DNA from: Podocnemis expansa
Lineage: Eukaryota; Chordata; Testudines; Podocnemididae
Direction of reading: 5' to 3'
Assembly (NCBI GenBank): GCA_007922195.1
Contig: ML682005.1
Location: forward strand, 26,819,015-26,883,014
DNA: 64,000 bases
Both the position numbers and the translations under genes were made by a program. Positions 56,680 to 64,000 of the stretch are shown here, piece by piece (within the stretch, counting starts at the first letter, position 1; every line of letters begins with the position of its first letter). The notes beneath the pieces are model-generated. The model ran no database searches. It was not told the origin of the DNA and saw only the letters and a program-made list of their open reading frames with translations.

Positions 56680-58025
56680 ACATTATCTGCAGAAGGATTG
56701 GTTTGTTGATGACAGGTCAGTACTTAATTTGGCAGTCTAGACATTTCAGTCAGAGAGAATGAAAGGCAGACATCTGAAAACGTGAGAGGAGATTCTAAGG
56801 GACACAATAATTCTAAAGTAATTCTACAGCAAGCGTTTAAACATATTTTTGCATTTTAAAAACACAGTAATCCTTTACTGAAAGTCATGACCACAGGATA
56901 CAGTTAAAAAAAAAAAACAACCAAAAACCAAACCCTAAAATACTTATTGGCAAGTTTTTGGTGACTGGGGTATAAATAGACAAAGGTTCCTTGGGGACCA
57001 CATGCCAGCACAGGATAGTAAATATAATGAATGACTGTCTGTCTTTGTAAAAATATGAGTTTTAATGTTTAAGGATTAATTAGAATATTTTAAAAATAAA
57101 TTGTCTGAGTTTTAAATATTCATTTATTTTATGCCACAACCAAAAATACATGGGAATGTCAGCCTGCAGAACATCATTTCAGTGAAAGTGGAATTTATCA
57201 CCAACCAGCTATATTTTCTTTAAAATCTTGGTGTATGCCTGTGCATGTACTTGCATGCACTCTTATGTGTAAGACAGCTCAGTTCTGCATGGTACTGAGC
57301 ATCCTTAAAGCCAATTAATTTCAGTAGGAGTTGTGAACTCTCAGCATTTTACAGGATGGAGCCCCGAATTCACAATGCACTTATATTTACACATTTTACT
57401 ACATACAGTTATAAAGGGCCAAATTTCACATGTGCACACATGCACACATACAAATGACATACTCAGTCACCTCATTTCTGATTTCTATGAATAACTGCTG
57501 GATATTTGTATTTGTGAGTGGATGTTTAGAAGCCACAAATAGAAAAAATGGCTCTATCTATATCTATATAAAATTGTAAAGTATTTCAGAAAATCTTCAT
57601 ACTTTTTTTGTTATAATGAAAGTTTAAATTTCTCTGCATCCTTCACTGGGTCAGCACTTAACTGTTAGAACAGGTATTTAGAGGACAAAATTGTTATTCA
57701 ATTGCTCTGAATAATATTTTTTTCTGTAATAACATTATTTGGCATGTTAGTGCTCAAGAGAACTGTTAATAATCCCTAGTGACCTGTTTAACTTTCCTTG
57801 TTTTTAATTATTCAGTCCTAAAAGCAGATATCAGCCTTTAGTCATCTTTCTTTTGTTCTTTCTTTCTTTCGTTCTTTCTTTTGTTGTCTAAATTGCCTCT
57901 GATGAGCCATCTTGATGTTCAATGACTTGTTGAATGTAGCATCAGATAAATTGTACATTTGCAGTCTAGCATTGTTTGAAGTGAATTTCTGAAGCAAACC
58001 AGTGTCTAGACTTCAATTGAGGCAT
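56680..58025. other. AT-rich DNA, no gene seen
   Basis: No coding motif or repeat family is recognisable apart from an imperfect CTTT microsatellite at 57846-57883. Confidence 0.4.
57846..57883. repeat. Imperfect CTTT microsatellite
   Basis: TTTC/CTTT units with GTTC interruptions. Confidence 0.9.
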
Positions 58026-58034
58026 GCAGTAGTG

Positions 58035-58614
58035 CAGTGGTTCCCAGCTTGTGGGCTACAGACCCCCTGGCGGGCTGCAGAGGGGATACAGAGGGGCTGT
58101 GGATGCGCTGGAAGATGGGGCTGGATACTGCCAGGGTCTCTGGTTGCCACAGAGACCCAGGCTTCTGACCAGCAGGGAGCTTCCTTCAGGCAGGGAGTTT
58201 TTAAAACTCCCACGCCCTTAGCATGCAGACCACGTTCAGGGAAAGTAGCTTAAGGGGGGGGCAGCCAGGTGCCAGAGCTCCAGTGGCCAGATGAGGGGGG
58301 AAGAAGGAGTCGAGGACTTGGGGGGCATTGGGTATGGCGCTGCTTCCGTGACCCCATCCTCCTGCCCTGGAATGGGGGCTACCACAGCAATAGCTCCTTC
58401 CCCAGGAGCTGCCATGGCCCCATCTCCCTACCAGGGAGCCATGGCTGCTGTGACTATGGTCCCCTGCCCAGGAACCCAGTTCCCTGGGTCAATGGCTGCG
58501 TGGGCCACATTCTGCCTGCAATGGCAGCAGGGGCACCGGACACCCACAAGGGGCCATGAGGCTTTCTCCCGCAGGGCAAGGGGTCCCTGGCCTTAAAAAG
58601 GTTGGAAACTCCTG
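58035..58614. mobile_element. 580-bp hAT MITE (CAGTGGTTCCCAGC ends)
   Basis: The ends CAGTGGTTCCCAGC and GGTTGGAAACTCCTG are inverted and are versions of CAGTGGTTCCCAACC. The flanks CAGTAGTG (58027-58034) and CAACAGTG (58615-58622) match at 6 of 8. The phrase TGGGCTACAGACCCCCTGG belongs to this widespread hAT type. Open frames at 58002-58596 are not coding. DIRS element 2 starts next to its right edge. Confidence 0.82.
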
Positions 58615-58739
58615 CAACAGTGTAGTAATGCAAAAAAGAAGCTCTCTTCCCTCAAGGAAGCTAGATTTGTTAAATCTTAGTTGAATACTCTCACTATCTG
58701 TGTTCCTTTCCCAGGATGAGAGGGCACCTTTGTGTCTTG

Positions 58740-59490
58740 TTTCCAAAAGCACACAATGACTGCTCCAAATCATAAAAATTCTTCGAATGCTTCCTCATGT
58801 CCATTCCAATCAGTGGTAAATATTCTGGCACTGGAGGGTCCCTCAAGGGTGGCTCTGCCTCTAATCAAAACAATCCAGACCTCAACAAATACATTGTGGC
58901 AAACAACAGTCTCTCTTCCTCCCATGGCTAAGGGGATACAGAGAAGTATTTTGTCCCTCTCAAAGTTATGAGTACCTTTTTTACTCATCCACATCCCAGT
59001 TTGCTGATGTGAATGAGGAATAGGGGCCAGCACCCAAGTCAAAGGAACCCAAAAGACTGGACTTATTCAGGAGGAAGGTGTATCCCACCAGCAGTCTTCA
59101 GCTGCCAACCAGCAGATTCTCAGCAGGTACAACTTCAGTTCATGGGAAGCGATGATGAAATTTAAAGGTCTTCTCCTGAGTGAATCCAAGTCAGAATTTG
59201 GAGACATGGTGGAAGAGCACACAGCAGTTGCCAGAACATTGCTACAGGCTGCATTAGATGCAGTGGAATCTCTGACAAGGACTGTGGCTTTGGGACTTAC
59301 TATGAGAAGGAGCTCCTGGATGCAGGTGTCAGGCTTCCCAACAGAGGTTCAGTCTATCATCCAAGATGTGCCCTTTGAAGGAGAAAGGCTGTTTTTGGAG
59401 CAAACAGATTCCAGACTCCACAACCTCAAAAACACTAGGCCAGCTTTGAAATCCTTGGGGCTCCATATACCTTTCACTTAGAGAGGAAAC
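58740..59490 (+). pseudogene. gag: DIRS gag-like remnant, element 2
   Basis: The segment 58832-58965 reads ALEGPSRVALPLIKTIQT then a TLWQTTVSLPPMAKGIQRS-like block. A KRLDLFRRKVYPTS block follows near 59055-59095. The open frame 59152-59481 carries ARTLLQAALDAVESL, MRRSSWMQVSGFPTEVQS and LHNLKNTRPALKSLGLHIP, the DIRS gag C-terminal signature. Stops separate these pieces. Homologous to the gag remnant of element 1 (37905-38480). Confidence 0.83.
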
Positions 59491-59879
59491 CTTTAAGTCC
59501 CAGTCTGGCTAGAGGTTCTGACCATCACAATCAAGGCAGGTCTTTTTCAGGGTAGAAGTAGTGCATAAAACACCCTAACCATCCAGTGCTGGCAAAGGGT
59601 CACGTGAACAGCCATCAGAGCCAAAGGAAATTTTTCGAGGGTATGCTGAGGGTGACACTCCAGAACAGTTACCAGAGCCAGGGCCTCCTTTCCAAAACCA
59701 TTTATACCATTTCTATTCGGCTTGGGCTTGAATAAAATCAGACAGATAGGTTTTGCATATGGTAGAAGTGTGACACTCCCCACCCATCCCTCTTCAGGAG
59801 CCCCTCTCACAAGCAGCTTCTTATAGAAGTGCAGCAACTTCTTCGGGCCAGACGAGTAGAGGACATCCATCAAGAACTA

Positions 59880-60500
59880 AGGGGAAAGATGTTTTCCTCC
59901 AGACATTCTTGAACCTGTAGGCAAAAGGGGGGCTCAGACCCATTCTCTATCTGCAGAGTCTCAACAGATTCATAAAAAAACCCCTAAAATTTCACATCAT
60001 CTCCCTACCCTCAATTATTTCCTGTCTGGATTCAGAGGACTGGCATGCCGCACTCAACCTGAAAGATGCCTATCTTCATATTTCAATAATACGTTCCCAC
60101 AAGAGAGTTCTCAGTTTCATGGTAGGGTACATTCATTATCAATTTACAGTGCTCCATTTTGACCACTTGTGGCACTGAGAGTTTTCACCAAATGTACGGC
60201 CATCAGTGTTGCGTCCTAATGAGATACTGCATTCAAATATGTCTGTAACTGGACGACTGGCTGGTCAAGGGCTGCTCCAGAGCACAAGTAGATGTTCATG
60301 TTATTCTAATACAATTGACCTAGGTCTTCAGTTGAATGTAGACAAATTAATGTTAGTGCCCACACTAGAGAATAGAATTCATAGGACAGTCCTGGACTCA
60401 GTCCAGGCCAGACTGCTATTGCCAGAGACTCACTTTCAGACTACAGTATGCTCTGTGATAAAAAAAATTCAGGTCTTCCCACCATGACAGTATGCAATTG
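59880..60500 (+). pseudogene. DIRS reverse transcriptase remnant, element 2
   Basis: Scattered blocks follow the RT order. The catalytic box survives as LDDW (60249-60260), but the codon before it, tyrosine in the family, is now the stop TAA (60246-60248). The open segment 60206-60487 contains IDLGLQLNVDKLMLVPTLEN and VLDSVQARLLLPETHFQT, the thumb-side residues following the catalytic box. This copy cannot make an intact enzyme. Confidence 0.83.
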
Positions 60501-60539
60501 CCTAAAGCTTCAAGGCCACACTTTGTCCAACAGGCGAGA

Positions 60540-61060
60540 CTGCAACTCAGACCTCTCTAGTTGTGGCTGGCATTGGCTTATTGGTTCAGCAGGGACAGTC
60601 TGGAAAAAGTGGTCTTTATTCCACTGCAAGTTTTACCTTGTCTCCAGTGGTGGCCCAACCCTGGTCAAGTGTATAAAGAGGTTCCATTTGCCAGATCACA
60701 GCTGCCTGTGGTGTTAGTTATGGATTCTCAGCTTCGGAGTAGGAAGCACACTTTGGAGAACTGAGGACTCAAGGTCTTTTGTCTCTAGAGACTATTGCTT
60801 CATGTGAATATTAGGGAACTGTGAATGGTCTGGTTAGCCTGCCAGGCATTCCAGTCTCACCTGGAAAGATGTCAATAATGACAGACAAAACCATGGCGAT
60901 GTTTTATATGAACAGACAGGAGAAGCACACTCCTCTCATCTGTGCCAGGAACCCTCAAGCTGTGGGACTTCTGCATCACACAGTCCATACCCCTGGAAGC
61001 ATCTTAACTGCCTGGCTCACAGAACAAACTGGCAGGCCATCACAGTCACTTTTTTAGTAC
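60540..61060 (+). pseudogene. DIRS RNase H remnant, element 2
   Basis: Blocks run up to the frame at 60821-61057, which reads MTDKTMAMFYMNRQEKHTP (family form TDNTTAMFYVNRQGG) and ends in an SILTAWLTEQTGRPSQSLF-like piece that aligns with the YLPGxxNxxADxLSR stretch. The DxN motif (TDK for TDN) is altered. The segment ends about 90 bp before the solo LTR. Confidence 0.78.
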
Positions 61061-61147
61061 CCACAAGTGGCCTCTCCTCTCAGAGACATTACAAGAGACA
61101 TTTCACAGAGGTGGGGGTTCCCCATGAAGACTTCTTAGCTATGCAGT

Positions 61148-62104
61148 TGTGACATTCCCTTCCCAGAATCTAGTCTGGTATGCTACTGTGACCCACCAAT
61201 CTCTACTCCTGACCCCCCGATTCGCCCTGCATAGCTAGGTGACTACACACTCCTGAGTCAGTCCATACCAGCCTCTTGTGTGTAATCAGTCCCAGGCAGT
61301 TGGTATATGCCCTCCTGTCACTTAGGGGATGGTTCCCCATTGAGCACCCCAAGCCCCTAGAAACTACAGGGATTGGGACCCTTCACTCCAATCACTGTTA
61401 AGCTCCCAGATGCTGGTTCTTTCATCTGATAAAGAAATAAGAATACCCAGCTCTACTCATTCACACCCTCCAAAATCCACACAGCTTTAGATTAAACAAA
61501 TACCAGTTTATTGATTAGACTATGATTTTAAATAAGTATATAGTAAATCCATGCACAATTGTTTAATAAGAGAGTCAGGAGTTATCACAAACAAATAAAA
61601 GATATAAGATACATGTTAACTATCATCACTGTCCAAGATTATTCACAAGATGTTCAGTTCAAAGATGTTTTTACAGCTGGTCTCTGCCTTTTGCTAGGCA
61701 GGGCCCAGATCCTTCTTGAAGCTGGAGAATGTTTAAGATGGAGTTTCTCTGGCAAAAAGACCCTAGCAGTCAAAGTGTCTGTATTTGTTTTTAAACCCTC
61801 CTTGGCCCCTCCTCTTCTTGGGCTGAGATGATTTCCTTTGTTCCACCTGAGCTAGGGAGCTCAGTGTGCATTGTTTTTTCATGTACCTCTCTGGCCTCTG
61901 TGTTGAGAGATAGCCCTGATGATCTGAGCCATGTAACATGCTTCACATCTGTATACATACATGACGCTGCAGGAAATGTGATACAATAAGGTAGAGCATT
62001 CAAAAGGGAACCTTGCATGGCATAACTGGCACCAAACCATACAATTACATTGTAAAAGTGAACAGAAATGTTACATTGATTATAACCTAGCATACCCCAT
62101 GACA
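61148..62104. mobile_element. Solo LTR (957 bp) inside DIRS 2
   Basis: It starts TGTGACATTCCC, ends CCCCATGACA, and is flanked by exact GCAGT on both sides (61143-61147 and 62105-62109). A 957-bp length, TG...CA ends and a 5-bp duplication fit an endogenous-retrovirus-type LTR left after recombination. An AATAAA lies at about 61593, compatible with a polyadenylation signal in plus orientation. No internal gene is present. It cuts the DIRS frame, which resumes in phase on the far side. Confidence 0.87.
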
Positions 62105-62109
62105 GCAGT

Positions 62110-63430
62110 CCAATAGCAAGTGTCACCAATTTTGCTTCTATCTGAAACACAGTCCAGGATCACTGGCAGATGCATTCCTCCTTCTCTGAGTTCTCCACCT
62201 GTACTATGCTTGCCCACCATTTCCCTTCAGTCACAAGGTCCTCCTGAAAAATCAGGAAAGAGAGGATCTCAGTCATATTCACAGCCTCAGTCTGGCCCTG
62301 ACAACACTGGCACACAAAGTTGTGTCAGCTAGCCCTAGATACCCTACTGTTGGTCTGGGACCTGATCACACAGAACCATGGTCATCTGTATCACCCCAAC
62401 CTAGGGTCACTTCATCTCACAGTATGGAAGCTGCATGGCTGAACCCTAGAGAGGTGTAGTACTCAGAGAAAGTACAAGAGGTCCTCCTTGGTAGTAGAAA
62501 ACTTTCCACCAGGGGAGCATACTTAGCTAAACAAAAAAGATTGTCCATGTGGTCGACACAGAAGTCACTCTCCTGATGCAGGCCTAGCCGCCTATTGTTT
62601 TGGACCACCTGCTGTGTTTGAAGCATCTAGCACTAGCAGCAGCATCCATAAAAGTACACTTGGCAGCATTATTTGCCAATCCTTTGGTGTTCTGCTTCCT
62701 CACAGGCTTAGAAAGGTTTTATCACCCAGTATGTTGCCCAATCCCAGCATGGTATCAAAATCTGGTATCAGTAAACTAATAGGCCCTTTCCAACTTGCTT
62801 GGTCTTATACCTCTTACGGAAAGTAGCCTTCCTTCTTGCAATTATCTCAGCAATGAGAGTATCTAAACTCAAAGCATTAACCTCAGATCCTCCATATACA
62901 GAAATAAGAATCACCTGCACCCCACCTGGCTTTCCTCCCCAAGGTGATTTCCCTTTTCTACACAAGTCAGGGATTGTCTTCCCAGCCACCAGCAGGGATT
63001 CTAGTCTCCATTTCCTGGACGTTAGACAGGCATTGGCATTCTATATAGAATGAACTAGACCTTTTCATAAATTGAATCAGCTCTTTGTCATTGTAGTGGA
63101 CGGAATGAGAGGTCTTCCTATGTCATCCCAGAGGACTGCTTCATGAATTATCTCTTGTATCAGGACCTCCTATGATCTGGTCATGGCGCCATCTCTGGCT
63201 CTGACAGTCCATTATGAAAGGGCACAGGCTTCCTCAGCACCATTTTTGGCACAGATCTCCACACAGAAGATTTGCAGGACTACATCATAGTTTTCCATCC
63301 ACACTTTTACATTGCATTATTCAATATAACAGAGATGATAGCATTTGGAAGAGCAGTGTTCCAGTCAGCAATTTCATGAACTCCAACTTCTCCTGCAGTT
63401 TCCTTGGGAGTCACTTGCTTGGGATCAAAT
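62110..63430 (+). pseudogene. DIRS tyrosine recombinase region remnant, element 2
   Basis: The segment after the LTR first continues the pre-recombinase region (CHQFCFYLKHSPGSLADAF-type residues near 62120-62180). At about 62815-62905 it reads LAIISAMRVSKLKALTSDPP, containing the first catalytic Arg (family form SARRVSEL). The SIHTFTLHYS block at 63294-63324 aligns with the His box of element 1, but the region is interrupted by stops. A second stretch, LDVRQALAFYIE (63010-63050), fits the recombinase linker. Confidence 0.78.
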
Positions 63431-63450
63431 GATCAAGGACTCGAAAAATT

Positions 63451-63762
63451 AAAAATGGTTACCTACCTTTCATAATTGCTGTTTTTCGAGCTGTGTTGCT
63501 CATGGTCCATTCTAAGACCTACCTGCCTTCCCATCTTGATGGAGCTAATCAGCAAAAAAAGGAACTGGAGAGGCAGTGGGTTGGCAGGGCCCTATACAAT
63601 GCCTTAGAGGTGCCACTCCAGGGGATGCTTTCACCAACTTGACTGATAATGCTAGGGGAAAGCCTTCTGACAAATGTCCACATGGCACGGACATCAGATT
63701 TGAATGAACATGAGCAACACGTCTCAAAGAACAATAGTTACAAAAGGTAGGGTTACTGTTTT
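63451..63762. repeat. DIRS 2 terminal inverted repeat pair
   Basis: The left arm 63451-63511 (ATGGTTACCTACCTTTCATA, then GTGTTGCTCATGGTCCATTC) and right arm 63702-63762 (GAATGAACATGAGCAACACG, then ACAAAAGGTAGGGTTACTGT) are complementary over about 60 bp with a few mismatches and a 190-bp spacer. They are the internally complementary ends expected of DIRS elements. Confidence 0.88.
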
Positions 63763-63770
63763 TTATTCAT

Positions 63771-64000
63771 GTGCATCCTTCCTGTCCAATACTTGAAATA
63801 GTAGAGCAAAACATAGATTGTTTTGAGTTGGGAGTTATTTTAGATTTGAAGTGATGTTATAGATCCTGACCAAAAATTATAGCTATGAGGTGGGTCCAAG
63901 ATGAGCCTGCCGGTGGGGAATGGAGTTATAACTTATTTGGAACATGCCTCCTTAACATTTTGTTATCAACTACTGAAATTTCATCATCAGGCAATAATTC
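63771..64000. other. No feature seen at window edge
   Basis: AT-rich DNA after the DIRS element. No gene or repeat is recognised. The feature may be truncated by the window. Confidence 0.4.

Larger units (their letters stand above)
58625..63770 (+). mobile_element. DIRS-like retrotransposon 2 (degenerate, split by LTR)
   Basis: Same order as element 1: gag, RT, RNase H, recombinase, then long terminal inverted arms (63451-63511 and 63702-63762). It is in the same orientation. It is interrupted by a 957-bp solo LTR at 61148-62104 that has a 5-bp duplication, so the DIRS copy is the older insertion. Its terminal motif (ATGGTTACCTACCTTTCAT) differs from element 1, so they are different DIRS subfamilies. 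Frame breaks make it inactive. The left boundary is approximate. Confidence 0.85.

Noticed and set aside
1..64000. CRISPR arrays, operons, or phage features
   Set aside because: No direct-repeat spacer arrays of that kind and no closely packed coding genes. The sequence is vertebrate repeat-rich DNA.

Overview
The window looks like non-coding DNA from a non-avian reptile nuclear genome. A turtle is most likely and a crocodilian is the main alternative. I see no bacterial gene organisation. I also found no convincing host exon, tRNA or rRNA gene, so the window is intergenic or deep intronic. The clade call rests on the repeats: several CR1-type LINE fragments with the ATTCTATGAT-type 3' end, MIR-like SINEs, a tRNA-headed SINE with a CR1 tail (the layout known from tortoise Pol III SINEs), many hAT and other MITE-like DNA transposons, palindromic TTTCGAAA-rich MITEs, and two DIRS-like tyrosine-recombinase retrotransposons. 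Every long open frame I examined is either a decayed transposon frame or a by-product of G/C-rich or purine-rich repeats.

Layout. 1-2960: unique-looking DNA with long CT microsatellites. 2961-4177: a TA-flanked terminal-inverted-repeat element with a G-rich minisatellite core. 4178-9286: mostly AT-rich DNA with one hAT element (7798-8566). 9287-10855: a small TA-flanked MITE, MIR remnants and the first TTTCGAAA MITE. 10859-15900: AT-rich, nearly featureless. 15908-16673: the second TTTCGAAA MITE, broken by a 100-N assembly gap. 17420-20190: an L1/Tx1 fragment, a large hAT element holding a CR1 tail, and a CR1 ORF2 fragment split by a 181-bp hAT. 22115-26965: a hairpin-bearing composite repeat with a hAT inside it, CR1 fragments, MIR, and another hAT. 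29985-32037: a LINE reverse-transcriptase fragment broken by an LTR-like element with a GGGGG duplication. 34470-35610: CR1 tails, a tRNA-CR1 SINE and MIR. 36640-37230: an old CR1/L3 fragment.

37810-42260: the first DIRS-like element (gag, RT, RNase H, tyrosine recombinase, terminal inverted repeats), interrupted by a GC-rich hAT MITE. 43209-44540: a foldback repeat and an LTR-like repeat with tandem arrays. 44770-48213: two more TTTCGAAA MITEs around a hAT-within-hAT nest and a 187-bp hAT. 48705-56115: a possible LTR, a small hAT-like element and long AT-rich stretches. 56124-58614: a third GC-rich hAT MITE and a larger hAT. 58625-63770: the second DIRS-like element, split by a 957-bp solo LTR.

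The main value of the window is as a stratified record of transposition. Many insertions have target-site duplications (TSDs) that can be read directly, so relative ages can be ordered. No gene set acts together as a living pathway. All coding remnants have stops or frameshifts and appear dead.
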